From: Sipunculus nudus
Lineage: Eukaryota; Annelida; Sipuncula; Golfingiida; Sipunculidae
NCBI GenBank assembly: GCA_026874595.1
Contig: CM049317.1
Coordinates: forward strand, 53,091,618 to 53,155,617
DNA length: 64,000 nucleotides
Direction of reading: 5' to 3'
Shown here: positions 13,575 through 29,081 of the stretch, in pieces
Layout of the letters: every line of letters starts with the position of its first letter
How positions within the stretch are numbered: the first letter of the stretch is position 1
Program-made: the position numbers and the translations under genes
Notes under the pieces: generated by a model
Databases searched by the model: none
Told to the model about the DNA's origin: nothing
What the model saw: only the letters and a program-made list of their open reading frames with translations

Positions 13575-13617
13575 ATGTTTGGCGTTTTCGTCTGCATCGC
13601 AGCTCTTCTTTTTCATG
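13575..13617 (+). CDS. WSC gene exon 1: signal peptide
   Basis: ACC precedes ATG. Encodes MFGVFVCIAALLFH, a short hydrophobic leader, then a strong donor GTAAGT at 13618, phase 1. The position 120 bp below a TATA box and the hydrophobic content support this as the first coding exon. The leader is short, so an extra small exon before exon 2 cannot be excluded. Confidence 0.75.
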
Positions 13618-16600
13618 GTAAGTTAGAAAGACTGGGGGGGGGGGGGGGGGGTGGGGAACCTTATTCCTTTAAACTCAGTTTTACACGTCCTAGCCCCACC
13701 TGTTTCTTATAAACCATTCCACAACCCCTATCCACCTGATTCCACAACCCCATCCGATTGTTCGCACTAAAGGCAAGTTAATCTAACCTTTGTGTACCTC
13801 AGAGGCTAATCAGACAAATGTGGCGATTATCTAACAGCAAAATAATACCCGTGTATGGATTAAATTCTGATTAATTGGGGAAAAAAATGAGTGAACAGAC
13901 ACGAACGGTCTTGCGACAAATCAGTGACGACCTAAGAGGACCGACTAAAATTACATCCACTTGACGATTTATAGTGATGACGTCACAGTGGCATTTGTTC
14001 GTCGCAAGTTTGTTATGTCACACATACGCCCCTCCTACATTGATAACATGGATAAACAAATATGGCCATCATTTTTGCAGCTCTTTCTAAACAGGTCAAC
14101 ACCGTCCCGGCGTCGCAAAGCAAATAAGTTTAAACACACAGCAGTTTAATCCATATATGAGAAAACAGTTAATGTTTCCAATATCTCAACCCCATCGATA
14201 GAGGTTAAGTTCTCTGGTCACATGCACAAAAACCTGCATGTTGTAAAATTCTAAATAATGCAACTCTCTTAGTGAGACTGGAAATTTGTGGCAGCACTAC
14301 GCCGTTTGACCACAAGAGCCAGTACTACTATAGTCCATTTCTACACCTGCTGTCCACCTGTTTTTTGTAGATGATTTATTTAAAAATTTATAAATTTCAG
14401 TATTTTCAAAGAAAACATCATATGGAAGTGACAACCTAATATGGTAGTTAAGAATTTTACAATAAATCCCCCGTTTATGTTTCACAACATTTTAGTCTCT
14501 TTATCATTATCTGGCAGATATGGTGTGTCCCTCCATAAGTAGCCATCTTTGTTTTAGCTGGTTATATTTTTTAGTGTGTTTACTGAGATCATCCAATCAG
14601 CAGCTGTCAGTTGAGGCTGTTTTTGCATGTGACCAATGACCTTGACTGCCATAAGTGGGTCTGATATGTTGTAAAATGTAGACTGATTTCTCATATTTTC
14701 AGAAAATTCTGTTACTCAAATAAGGCATAAGAAAGGAATTTATTTACCTTGTTGAAAATTAGGTTCTTTAATCCCCTGCTCTACATTATAATTTTTTCCC
14801 TTGAAATGTAACTAATAACAATTTTCATAGCAAAAAACAAGTGGACATGAGGGGATGAAACGGACTATAGAAGGTTGCAAAATTAAATGTTAGTTTGTGT
14901 CATAATGTTTATCATGCTATATTAGCCTTTATATCACCTTAGGGTCGAATTGTGTGATAATATGTAAATTTGGCAGAATGATCATTAAATTTTACTGAGC
15001 ACCCCTTGATGGAACAGACTATAATACCAGTATTTCTACCGAATTTTATTTTATGATTATTTTTATAATTATTATTTTTATAACATGTATTATTATTAAT
15101 TTTACTACTCATATTATTAATGTATTATTATTATCATTATTGGTTAATACTTTATTTACAGTGATAACCAATTTCAATGACTATGATTATCTATCCTTAA
15201 ATTTTAGGAAGATTAAAATGATTTCACATCGACCCTTTCAACATTTTCCCTCATTGACGTGCCTGATATTACGTGGCTTTCTAAATACTGGGCCTAGATC
15301 ATAAAGGCGATATAAATGTAAAGATTGTAAAAGCTCTGTACATAATTTTCCAATCGATGCTTCCATTCAGTCCATTTAGTAAAAAACAGCGCGAACATTA
15401 AGTCGAATAATGAGCAAATAAAGGAGGATTTATTTTTACGATGTACGGTCCTGTAGTTGTAACACGTATAGGGGTATTTGTCGGGTCTTATTCACTGAAT
15501 AATGGCCAACTATATATGTGATATTAAAAGCAATATAATCAATGTATAATAGTATGTTATAAAAAATAAAGACCACAAAATTTAGGTTCGCTGCCGAAAG
15601 AGAAAAAAAAGTTCCCCAGATCCTTTTGAATTAAGACTGTTAAATATTGGTTTCTTGAATTATCATAGTAAGAAAATGTTATTATGGGTTCTTATATTTT
15701 TGAATGCTGTTTTGCTGTTAAAGTCACTTTCGTTATTAATGAAGCTTGCAAAATGAAAAAAAACCAATAAAAAAATAAGTATAACAGGTTCTGATAATAA
15801 CGTTATTTAGTATCGTATATTAGCAAACATGTACAACTGTTCTTACTTATTAAGGAAATTTGTGCTTAGAGTATTAGTATCAATATTACTTATATCTAAT
15901 AAACCCTTATAATTATTGATAATTTCATAAAAACAGTATCTTAATGTTTTATACTTTATAATCATATTAAATAATAGCCATATTATGCATGCCGTAACGA
16001 ATAAACTATGTTCATTATCCAGAGCTACAACAGATAGAGAGCGCTCCCTCGAAACTTTGCATTTTGCCAGAACCACTACTGTACGATAAATGGTTCACAA
16101 CCCAAGGCCGGCTGATGTCATTTGGACGGAGAAACTACACTGCAATTTACAAAACGCAAGGACGTGTCCAAGTGAAACGTGAGTCATGTATATTAATTCA
16201 GAGGCGTCAACAAAGAAGGGATGGGGGTATATTTTCCCCTCCCCCACTTTTTAGCAAGGGGGAGGGAAGGTCAGTGTAATAACCCCCCCCCCCTCCCCCG
16301 CTATTCAAATAATAATATTTATATATTGGAAATGAAATATATTAATAATTACAAACATAGAGTTTGGTTTTATTTCTGAGTTAACTATGAAATATTATAT
16401 ATTCAAGCATGGTTTAGAATTAATCTATAATGGAAAATAATATCTTTTTTAAAGCCTTATACTTAATTGAAATATATACAGTAGTCCGCCGTTTTTCCGA
16501 AAGCGTCGGGGGACAAGCGTTTTGTTCGTAAAAACGAACATTCGGAAATGCGAACAAGGGTCTAGCGGCAAGTTAGTAAATGATTAACTCAATGCCATTT

Positions 16601-19600
16601 TACCCGGGGAACATGGTGTTTCTTTTCGATATTCATAATTGACAACCTGGACGTATAAAAATATAGGATTATTGCTGAGCATAATTGGCAAAGATCAGTC
16701 TAACCTGCTTTCAGGATACGTGCGTGCTCTTTTTTTTTCATCAAATTCACTGGAGGGGAAGGTCAAATGACATTGCCAAGGAACACGGTGTTTCTTATCG
16801 ATCTACGTAATTGAAGACCGGGATATATAAAAGCTGCTCGAGCACAAGCGTTTAATGAATTATACCTCACCAATGCCAATGCGAGTAAATTGCTCAGTTA
16901 TTTTGCATGACATCCTGTCCCAAGCCGACGAACTATGCTTGCTTGCGTACAAACGGGATGTGGTTGATAACACATAAGTGCTCTTGGATAAACTGCTCAA
17001 TCGCTTACTAGGGGTAGGGGGCCGAGCGTTGCGGGGCCAGCTGTAGTTTTCACAGCTTTGGCCCGGCGACAACATCGCCCCAGAACTTATTAATTAGGCT
17101 CACCACTGGGCTTAACACATGACTGCAGGCCTTATGACTCGTTATTACAATACTCATTTTAGGTTTTTACCCTACTTGAAATATATTTCGGAAATACGAA
17201 TAAATTTTTGGTTTCCCATCTAATTTTCGGAGAAACGAATTTTCGGAAATTCGGCATTCGGAAATACGGCGCTCTACTGTATTTGGAATGTGTCACAAAG
17301 ACAACTTTGATTACCCTTCCACGCCTACGAGTCATTCCCCCAATCTTGAAGATAAACTGAGGCAACTGTTTTGGGAAACATCCCAGGGACCGGAAACAAG
17401 AGACCCAGGGGTCTAATGTTCACTCTGTGAATTACTGTGCATGATGGTAGGTGATTAAAAAAGAAAAAAGTGAATGTGAAAAAACCATTCATTCCTTTCC
17501 AAGTGGACAGTGTTCTATTGCACAAGGTAGGTGGCGCGACCTGTCTGGTTTACGAGAAAACTTTCCAAGATGGATGCACATGCCAATTTCAGACCAATGC
17601 TCCTGAGAAATGAGCAATTTTCACCTACAGCAAATGTAGCTCAATACAGGTGGTGCCACGTGCAGGTCAAAATCATTTAGCAGTCACATGATCAATATTC
17701 CTATGCAATTTGAAACTGAAGGCTGCAGCAGTTCCTAAGGTTTTTGGTAACAGACAATATGTATGGAATCACATCAAGTTGCCAAATTTTGCGATCCACA
17801 CAATTTGAAGTTCTGTAGAGATGCCATCTTGAAAATGACTTGACTGAATTTATACTCAAATTATTCTCCTTCTTCTAAGAAAATGTTGACTATGACATGA
17901 AGGCTAAAATATTTATACTTTATGACTTACCTTGGAAAAAGCAGAAACGAACATTGCAACCTACAGAAAATGGATCAACACAGGTGGTGCCACCAGGAGG
18001 TCAAAATCATTTAGCAGTCACATGATCAATATTCCTTTGAGATCTGAAACTGAACGCTGCAGCAGTTCCTAAGATATTTGGTAACAGACAATACATCATG
18101 TATGTAAACACATCAAGTTGCCAAATTTTGCAATAGACACAATTTAACGTTCTGCAGAGATGCCATCTTGAAAATTACTTGATTGAATTTATACTCAAAT
18201 TATTCCCCTTCCTCTAAGGAACTGCTGACTATGATATGAAGGCCAAAATATTAATACTTTATGACTTACCTTGGAAAAAAACAGAAAAGACCATTACAAC
18301 CTGCAGAGAGTTGGTCAACATAGGTTGCGCCACATGCAGGTCAAAATCATTTAGCAGTCACATGATCAATATTCCTATGCAATTTGAAACTGAAGGCTGC
18401 AGCAGTTCCTAAGGTTTTTGGTAACAGACAATATGTATGGAATCACATCAAGTTGCCAAATTTTGCGATCCACACAATTTGAAGTTCTGTAGAGATGCCA
18501 TCTTGAAAATGACTTGACTGAATTTATACTCAAATTATTCTCCTTCTTCTAAGAAAATGTTGACTATGACATGAAGGCCAAAATATTAATACTTTATGAC
18601 TTACCTTGGAAAAAGCAGAAACGACCATTGCAACCTGCAGAAAATGGATCAACACAGGTGTCGCCACCAGGAGGTCAAAATCATTTAGCAGTCACATGAT
18701 CAATATTCCTGTGAGATCTGAAACTGAACGCTGCAGCAGTTTCTAAGATATTTGGTAACAGACAATACATCATGTATGTAAACACATCAAGTTGCCAAAT
18801 TTTGCAATAGACACAATTTAACGTTCTGCAGAGATGCCATCTTGAAAATTACTTGATTGAATTTATACTCAAATTATTCCCCTTCCTCTAAGGAACTGCT
18901 GACTATGATATGAAGGCCAAAATATTAATACTTTATGACTTACCTTGGAAAAAAGCAGAAAAGACCATTACAACCTGCAGAGAGTTGGTCAACATAGGTT
19001 GCGCCACATGCAGGTCAAAATCATTTAGCAGTCACATGATCAATATTCCTGTGAAATTTGAAAATAAAGGGTGCAGCTGTTCCTATGATATTTGGTATCA
19101 GACAATACATCATGTGTGGCCTTAAAATAAGTTGCCAAATTTTGCAATCTACACAATTTAACGTTCTGCAGAGATGCCATCTTGAAAATTACTTGATTGA
19201 ATTTATACTCAAATTATTCCCCTTCCTCTAAGGAACTGTTGACTATAATATGAAATCCAAAATATTTATACTTTATGACGTATCTTGGAAAAAGCAGAAA
19301 AGACCATTACAACCTGCAGAAAGTAGGTCAACACAGGTGGCGCCACCTGGAGGTCAAAATCATTTAGCAGTCACATGATGAATATTCCTGTGAAATTTGG
19401 AACTGAACGCTGCAGCAGTTCCTAAGATATTTGGTAACAGACAATACATCATGTATGGAAACACATCAAGTTGCCAAATTTTGCGATCGACACAATTTGA
19501 AGTTCTGTAGAGACGCCATCTTGAAAATGACTTGACTGAATTTATACTCAAATTATTCCCCTTCCTCTAAGAAATCTTTGCCTATGATATGAAGGCCATA

Positions 19601-21304
19601 ATATTTATACTTTATGACTTATTTTGGAAGAAGTGAAAAAAGACCATTACAACCTGCAGAGAGTTGGTCAACATAGGTGGCGCCACCAAAAGCTTATTTT
19701 TGCATATTGATCCCATGATCAGTAATTCTGCAAAGTTTCATGAAGGCAGCTGCTGTGGCTGTTGAGATATTTGGTAACAGACGGTGGACAGTTGACAGTG
19801 GACAGTGGACGGCGGACGCTGCGCCATGGCATAAGTTCACAGAGTGAACTAAAAATAACTGTTTCTTTCTAGTTTTGAACGATGCAGATGGGCATTAATG
19901 TTACATTAATTTTACTTGTGTTCTGTTGAACGGATATACGAGAAATACGATGTGGTGTTGTAGAAACCGATATAACAGTTTTTATGTCCTGTTTAGTGTA
20001 TACAATGGCTATATTCTTAAACAAAATACAGATATACTTAACCTAGAATGTACGCATAAAATAAATTTGTAAAAGGCGATTGCAGTGTATTTAATATTAC
20101 ATTGACTATTTTGTACTTTGTATTCTGTCCAAATACATATGATTGCAACTTACCATTATGTATAATGTGGTTTAATCCTTAAATATTTGATAAGTTACGA
20201 TGAATTTGTTCAGTATAAAATACAGATAACTGATACTGCATTACTGATATTTTAGGATCCCCTGAAGCCTACGAAACACATTGTCTGTCAGACAGGAAGG
20301 TGCAACTGAGTTTCAAGTTCTCAGAGTAAGTAGTGATGATTCCTATGAGTACAAAACAAGTGATTGGCGAGTAATTACTGTTTAGTTAATTTGGTTATAT
20401 TATCACAGTCACGGAAAACACAATTATATTCCAAAACTATATATAGTTTCCATTCTTGGCATATTCTGTTGTTAATTTTAGATACATTCAAGGAAGACCA
20501 GAAATCAAGAAATATAGTTTTCTTTGATCATTTAGTGTTACAGTCATGTGCAATACCTTCATTAAGTCCGAATAACCATAACTTCCAGACTACCTGTGAT
20601 GTTGATTTTTATACTTAATTTCTAATTATTTTCTCAGCCAAGTAGAATGCATTAAAACATATGCATGGGCTTCTGCTATATGACAAAGCAGTGGTTCATA
20701 AAATAAAGTTAATGAAATGAACCAGCCACCCAGGATGAGCGCTCTGCGGCCTTGGGCCTTCCCAACGGCCTAGTTTCACCCACTAAAGAGTACGCCATTC
20801 GGGAGTTTCTCGGTGGTATGGCCCAGTAATGACCATTTCACGCTCAAGTCCCTCAGGTGCAATTGTCACCGGGCCTGGTTAACACTAGGATATAAAACGA
20901 GAGGAAGCGTGTGCTACTGCCCTGTCACGGTTCGAAGCCGGAATGAAATTCTGCAGGTGACCATAATAAGATCAACTGGTACTTGCTCATTAAAACATGT
21001 TGGCATTTACCTCCAACAAAAAATTATATATAAAGTTATCATGTTAATAACGAAATTGAAGTGTAGGTTTATCAATGGTCCAAAATATTGTCGTTATTTA
21101 ATTAAACGTGAAATTAACAAACAAAAAATTTGGGATAGAAACCTTGGGGTTTCTCTAACATGAGACTTTATCTTTCAGGAGACATTTCCAGTGTCTTACG
21201 TTAACAATGATTAGGCGTGGACTGGTACTTGTGGAGAAAATTGATGACCGTGAGTAAAGTAGTACAAACAGAGATAAGATATATATATACACATAGCTTT
21301 GTGT

Positions 21305-21359
<55 letters not shown>

Positions 21360-21444
21360 TTCTAAATAAGACGCTCTTCCATATATGCGTTTGTATGGAT
21401 CTATATAATTCGCATGTCACAATTTTTTAAACTTTGTTTTGTCG

Positions 21445-21483
<39 letters not shown>

Positions 21484-24400
21484 TATATGTATATATATAT
21501 ATATATGATTTACTATAGTTACAACATTTTATATCGTCTTTAACAGGAGCCGTGATGAATGACGTCATTGACTGTCAAGACAACAGGATTTCCAGAACAA
21601 GAGATGTTGAGCAGTTTGTGCTGTCAAGTACGTAGCATACACATATGTCGTATATTTTTAATTATCTGATGTATTTTTATATTAGTATCGACATGACAAC
21701 AATTAAGAACATCGTAACATCTTGTTCTCAACCTTTATTGTAGGGTTAGTAAAAGGAATACTGATCATCTTATGTCATATAAGCTTATTCGGTTTTACTT
21801 TTATGTACAGTAGAAATCTGTTTTTTTTTAGAATAGTTTATATATATACATTTAATGTATATTTTATTATTTCGGCCTTTCTTGAGACACACCTGTTCTT
21901 ATATACTAAGATTCTGTTTGAACTTTATTTATATTTATGTTTTCAGGATATATGCCAAATGGTGTCAAATATGGAAAAGCCAAGTGTTGGACAGCCTTCA
22001 CTTCAGGATCAAGCAAAACGGCAGCTGAACTGTTCATACAAAGTAAAATGAAATTCCCGGACTGTATGAGAACCTGTGTCGCACTAGGTTACAGGGTTTT
22101 TGGCTTCTTAAATGGGTAAGTGAGACCGTTTACAGTCGTTTACAGGTCACGGGATCCTATTAATTTGGCAAAGGTATCCTATATTAAACACACTGAAAGA
22201 GAGCTCACTCTATTTGAGTAAAGTTTAATTGCTAAATATACCAGTTATGTATTTTGTCTTTGTATTTTATTTTCACCTTTTTTATTTTCACCTTTTTTAC
22301 AAACAAGTTACACTGACACAATGATAGGGGAGTGAGCGTCTAATTGATTAGGTTAAGTTTTTATGAGCCGGTGTCTAAATTTTGATAACGAGCAATTACT
22401 GCTGAGAATTATTAAAGTGGTATCAGCCCGTGTTTGGTCTACATTATAAGCTGCCTGTAATTAAGCACACCTGGAACACATTCACCATCCTTCGCTGTCG
22501 TTGGCCATCACTATGACGAAACAGGGATTTTGTCTTTTCCAGTATGTCCGTCGACTCACCCATGTGCTAGCCACGGTTTCTGATTATAGATCCGTTTGTA
22601 TAATATCCGTATGACATGGCCTCTTTCTCAGGTGCCAGCTTAATTTTCTGTTCCTCTTGAACTCTCCTGTTTAAGTGTCTGGTATCTTTTTTTTTCTTTT
22701 TTTTCAAGATCCTCTTGTATATGTGCTCATGATACCAAGGAGACATTTAAGATAATTGCTGGTTCATCGGGGCAGGCCATAAAGATGTGTCAAGTACCCT
22801 GCATAAGGCAGCACGCATCTGTATACCCCACAAGCTGTGGAGGGACTGACCATATCAGCACATACTACGGTAACACAAGACAAACTGTACTATACCGCTT
22901 CTACATAGCTTTATCAAAGGTTGTCTTAGGGCTGAAAAGTAATGATTGAACATTAATTGTTAGCAGTTTTGCAGTCGATATATACCACAACATCTGACTC
23001 CGAATGCAAGCCCGAGTTCAGGACACTCGACTGCAAGTCCCGAGTCTTTTGAGGTTCGGGTCTTAGTCCACCCTCTTTAGATCCGAATCACTTGAAATCA
23101 ATAAGTCCGAGTCAAATGCAAATTTCCTTATTTAAAGAAATTTTGAATGGAAATTTGAGATCATTATGTGTATTTTTAATGCTAGTTTGCATATGTTTTG
23201 TACTTAAATGTTTAATTACATTAAATCCAGAGCTTTGTCAGTATATATATATATAGTTTTTTTTATAAAGCCTAATATTCTGTTGATAGTTCGCGCAAGT
23301 ACACAAGTCTTTACAGTATGTGACAGGGCCCTTTCTTACTGGACTCGATATGGACTCCGCCTGATTTCTTCATTGCCTCCGAGTAAGATTACAAGTCCGA
23401 GTCCAGGACTCTCGAGTTAAAGTCACGAGTCCCTAAAAATTACTGACATCAAATCGAAGTCTGGACTGCGAGTCCTATAAACATAATCGGTTGTTAGGTA
23501 GCATGTTCGAAAGTTTTCGCTATGTTTCCGGGGATGTTAAATTATGGCTTTTGGACAAGAACTATACTTTAATGTACATATTAAAAAGGAATTATCTGTA
23601 AAAAAATATATATCACCCAGAACAACTTTACAGCAAAGCAATGGTGTATAATAATGTGAAGTTGCCTCTATTTGTGTAGCTGTAAAAAACATGTTTAGAT
23701 GTAATTTCGGATTTGTGAAGTTTTTAAAATCTTAACTATTGTTCCCACCACAGACGGAAAAACCCCTTTTGTACCCTTGAGTAAAAGTGAATTTCATCAA
23801 TCACTCATATCAAAGTTATACACCATATAGTCTGTTATGGTATATTTTTGCAAATATTCTATTATATTTATGTAATAGATATATTTTGTAATATTTTCCT
23901 TCATAATTCCTTCATAATATTCATATTAAGCAGCGCTATAAAGCAAAGCTGAAAAAAATCAACTTCCTCCGCTTTACTACACCACCAAAAGCCCAGCGAT
24001 TAATGAAGTATAGTATTTACAGCTAAGCTGCGCAGCTCGGCTCGGCTTGGCACAGCGCAGCGCAGCCTTCGGTGTATCTATAAATTAATAGCGTAAGGCG
24101 ATTTTTGTGATTTTCCGTATCTCCTCTGATACTACCGTACGGTTTGCCATGATTTCTGACATACATATGCTCAGGATTTGTTCGAAGAGATTCCAACCAC
24201 TTTTATTTGCAATATTTGCGTATTACGTGCATAATTAATAATTTTAATATTTACTCTTTTCTTTGTGTCTTCGGGCCTGGTAACACAATGGACACAGAGT
24301 GTTTGATGGCGGGACAGAGTTTTTCTCCTGGGGCCCTATCTGGGCTTTTCTTAAATTTGCGGTGACCGGCCCGTAATAATCCCCATTGGTGATCCCTTCT

Positions 24401-27400
24401 CAAAAGGCAACCTCCGCGCAGCGAAAAGGTCTATTGTGCACAAGGAGATCTCGCGTGAGGAAAATGCTCAAAAGGGGGATCTTTCAAAGAAGGAAAATTT
24501 TCCGTGCGGTAGTGAATGCAGGGTAGTGTGTAAAACCCGAACCCCACGGTCCCCGAATCCCATAAACCTATTTCCTCATTTTCCATTATTTATACCGATA
24601 AAAACACCACTAATGTTGACGTAAGAACAGAGCAAAGTCCCTAAATGTTGCACATTTGTAAAGGGGCCTTCACTGAAAGATTTATAATTACAAAAATATT
24701 TCGATGAAGACGGACCTCATTTACTTGAATTTGCCGACTGTTCAATTTTGACGGACCCCAGTAACCACCGCTCATATTTTTATTTATGACTAAAAGAGGA
24801 AAAAAAGTAGCCTTCATGTCACACACTAAATATAATATTTGTTATTTTAAATAAAAATATAATAGTGCTGACACAGTGGGGGAGATTTAATTGAAGTGCA
24901 CTAACAGTTGAGCGGACCTGAGACTGATATAACAGAGCACTTCCACATAACAACAGGTTTCGTGCTCCGTTCATAACAATATATGCAATTTAAAGTTGGC
25001 AATAATATAAATACCGAAAGGAATTGTTGATTACTTGCAATTCAAGCAACTACAGGTTCCAAAATAATGATTTTTTTAATGTTTTTAATTATTATACTTT
25101 TTAAAACGCTACACAAATGAAATAAATAGCAAATATAAAATTATGAATAAAAACTGAGACAGAAATTTAGAAAAACAGATACAAACACAATAATAAATTA
25201 CAAGGGTGTTATGGTTAAACGTGATGTGAAATACATGTATGTACTAAAGAAATGGTAAAACAACGAGAAAACGGGGTCCGTGTAATCCGTGAGGTCCGTG
25301 CGCCAGGGTCCGAAAGTGTTTTTTTTTATCACATTTTGCTGCAAAACAGACTATTTTTTATGTTTTAACCAAACATGATATAAAATATGTTTTTAGATAA
25401 GATTATGCTAAAAAATCTGGACAAATTACCATGAGGGTTTAAGAATTACAAATTTTTCTTGGGGTCAGGGATCCGGAGTGGGATCCGGGTTTAACACACT
25501 GCCTGAACGCAGTGACTGTCTCACTGGAAAACATATTGGCTCAGCCTTCAAACAGAAAGGAGTGCGTGATATTTAAAAATATATACAGACAAAAAATGTA
25601 CCACATAATATAATGCTACCACGAACTTTTGCGCAGCGGGATTGCCCGATCATGTTAATGCTCAGTTTTTGTGCGTTATAACCGGAATGCAATTATCGAG
25701 ATCACGTCTCAGCGCTGTACTGTAATACCATGCAAGATAACAGGTTCCTTTACTGGCGGATTCACGGGCTCGGAGGGCAAATTTAAATGGCGATGTTCAG
25801 CATAATATATATTTTCATATAAAAATGATTTTATTTAACATATTTCTTCATTTTATTTAACACAACTTCTTCGAAAATTCTCCGGTCATCCTATCGGCTT
25901 CAATTAGAGTTTTATGCAAAACACCATGCATATAATTGATCTATATATTAATAGCGTGACGCGATTTGTGTGAATTTACATGTCTCCTCTGACACTACGG
26001 TTTGCCGTGATTTTTGACATACATATGCTCCAGGTTTGTCCGAAGACATTCCACCATTCGGACAAGAACGTATTCGTCCAGGTCATTCAGACTCCGACAC
26101 AAGGTTAACTCAGAGACAGAACACTTATACCAAATGTCGGATTCAAAGAGACAGTAACATTGTACACCCAAGACATGAAACTATGACAGACTATTTGACA
26201 TCAGAACTAAATGCTCGCCCAAAACCGTGCGTAGCACGGGTAATTGCTAGTTCTTATTAAATAATAGGTCGAATGTTGCTCCCTCTGCGTTCCCGGTTCA
26301 TTGAACTGTTATGACATTAAGACTATTTTAACAGTAAGAGACATTAGCACTGTGTACTCCTCGCTGGGCAGGCAAATGATACACGGCTACGATAAAATTC
26401 TTAATGTCAAATTGGTCGATGAGGCAGGAACGCAGATGGAGCAAAAATTCGACCTATTATTTAATAAGAGTACCTTCGGTGTGACCGGGCATTTACGTCT
26501 GCGGAGGCGGTAATAGCGTAATATACACAGAACGACTTTGCAGATAATAACTATTTTTTTATCATTTTAGTTGAGACTGTTGAGAATGAAGGCAACTTTA
26601 GGTACGAGGATGATGTAGGTGGGTGCTGGGCTGACATTTACGTTCCTGGTCGTCACCATCAGATGAGAGCAACTTTTTTCATGTCTCCTGCTCTCTGTGT
26701 CAGGTTCTGCTCCTCACACGGGTTTCTTTACGCCGCCACGTCTGAAGGGTAAGAGAAGATTATTCCCCTTGGTTACTTGGTTGGTTTGTCTGTCAGCAAC
26801 TTTACGCAACAGTTATGAACGGCTTTTGAAGAAAGTTTGTGGGCGTTGGTTAACAACCAAAAAACAATCCATTTAAAATTGTTATGGTCATCTTGATCAA
26901 ATTATTCTATACCATTGTGGCTTAGGGCGATTTTTATGTCCCCTCTGAGAAACGGGCCATTTATTGGTTTTGGCGGCCGTTTTCGTTCTGCAGCTCACTT
27001 TGGACCGTGTTAGTGAACCGTGACACAGTGTAGACACAGAAAGGTTTGGTTATGATCATGGCGGAGGTGTGCATGTGGGCTAATCCTGCAGTTTTAGTTA
27101 ATTTACATTTCAAACGGGGTTACACACTAGTGACTAGTGTATGTGACGAAAACAAACGTCAGAAAATATTTTACGTAACATATACATATTATTTTTACAC
27201 CCTTGAGTCTCTGTTGTGGTAAATAGAACCATCATCTGTTATTTGGTCATGTTTGTTCAACAGTTATAAAACAGAGAACTTTACCAAGACAAATGGTGTA
27301 TTACATAGAATGACCTCCTTAAATATCTATATTTTTTCATATTTTACATTGTCAGTAATACAGTGCATGAAACTTTTATGTTTTCTAAATTTATCATGCC

Positions 27401-28876
27401 TTTTCAATTTAAACGTGTGCGGGTTCAATTTGAAATAAATGTTAATGGCATGCGTTTTTATATAAACCATTGACCTTGAGAGTAACAGGGACCTGTATTC
27501 ATACACCAGTACGTTTAAAAATCACCAAATATAATGTCTTATCCTTAAAATGCTTTGGTATCTGCCAATATTTAGTTTTAAAGCCGTATGCTAACTCCTG
27601 TACAAAAGTGGCAATAAAAACTTGGATCGGGCGCGATCAGTGGTGCAACAGATAAACAAAGCGTGCATCGTGCGACTTCACAATTTAAGCTTCCAACTGG
27701 TGTTTCTTCTGTGTTTCCTCTTTCATGTTACATCTCCTTGTTGAGTAGTTGAAGCGCATGCGCAAGATCGGACCTCTTGTCATGCAGTCTTTTTTATGGT
27801 TAACAGAAAAACGTGAACCATAACAGAACCAAAACAACGTACAAAACAGGTGAACTGGATATAGCAAGTCCGTGTACTGGGATGGTGTTGTTCGGAAACG
27901 TTTGTATTCAGTCAAAATTAAACTAATAGCTTGAGATAATTCACATCTAATTTCACGTTTATGTCTATGTACATTTAAAATGTGGCTTTTTTCAGGCGTG
28001 TGTGCACGTGTAGAAACACCTACGGAATGCTGGGTAAGGGTAGACGATGCACGGCGAAATGTATAGGAGAACAAGAAGTTCACGGTTACTGTGGCAACGT
28101 CAACAGACCGTACTTAAATAACGTGTACCAGGTCGTGCAGTTTAGTTCAGGTAATATACATGAAAAGAGCTAAACATATAAAATTTAAGGCAAATTGTGT
28201 TAAAGACTGGATGTTGATACCCCTTCCATTAAACTTTGTTTAGGTGCCCTCATACAAATAATTGCAGTATAGTGCGCACAATACTGATTTCTCGAAAAAT
28301 TTATTTTTTGACGGACAAAGAGTAATAAAACGAAGATAACGGTAGCAAAAAATAGGGATGTTTTATTATGTGGTTAGTTGTCATTTGACCAGAGATATTT
28401 AAATCGAAATGTTTACTTTTCTTTATGTATTATACCATATAATAAAAAGAAAACGGTGAGAAAATGAAACTGCAATGTCTACCTTTTTCCTATTTACAAA
28501 TTTATATTAAAGAATTTAACTATGTTGTATTTCCTATATGACTGTCCCCTATCATTGAATCATTTATTATTTACTCATGAAATATTTTTTACCTTTCATT
28601 GTTAATGTTATAACTATTATATTATTTTTTATGTTTTGTGTTGCTTTAACTGTCCTATTTTTTCCATGAAAGTGGCTTTATCATCTTCTGTACGATTAAT
28701 ATACTGTCGCTTACAGACACGGTGAAGAGACGTATCAAGCCTGAACTTCGGGGCACGTGGTACACAAGCACCGTTCCACAGAGGATCGTACAAGTTCATA
28801 AAAGAAAGATACTGATTACAGAAATACAGCCGCACAGAGGTTTGGTTAACAGTTTCAGTCTCATCACGTACACCTC

Positions 28877-28935
<59 letters not shown>

Positions 28936-29049
28936 GGTTTAAAACAAAACGGTCCGTGTCGCTACCCTGTGTTTCACGCGAAGTAAACCATAAAATGCTC
29001 TACAATAGTATCAAGCACTTTAGCTGGAATCGATATAACTACATAGTTG

Positions 29050-29081
<32 letters not shown>

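Larger units (their letters stand above)
16179..20255 (+). other. Intron 2 of the WSC gene
   Basis: Holds a short C run (16284-16300), the pogo-like element (16479-17279) and tandem array 1 (about 17528-19850). The rest is AT-rich with no further signal. Confidence 0.65.
22870..26570 (+). other. Intron 7 of the WSC gene
   Basis: 3.7 kb holding a GAGTCC-word repeat (22988-23482), a Helitron 5' fragment (24077), a TIR element (24519-25508) and a whole short Helitron (25940-26250). The 71-codon frame at 26301-26513 lies outside the exon pattern and I did not recognise it. Confidence 0.6.

Noticed and set aside
20815-20945. Possible tRNA gene or SINE around GGTTCGAAGCC
   Set aside because: A B-box-like word exists, but no A box at tRNA spacing and no cloverleaf could be built.
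27685-28083. 132-codon minus-strand frame
   Set aside because: Largely antisense to exon 9 and intron; no family resemblance.
28878-29078. I-Y repeat peptide
   Set aside because: Translation of (AT)n microsatellites beyond the exon 10 donor.
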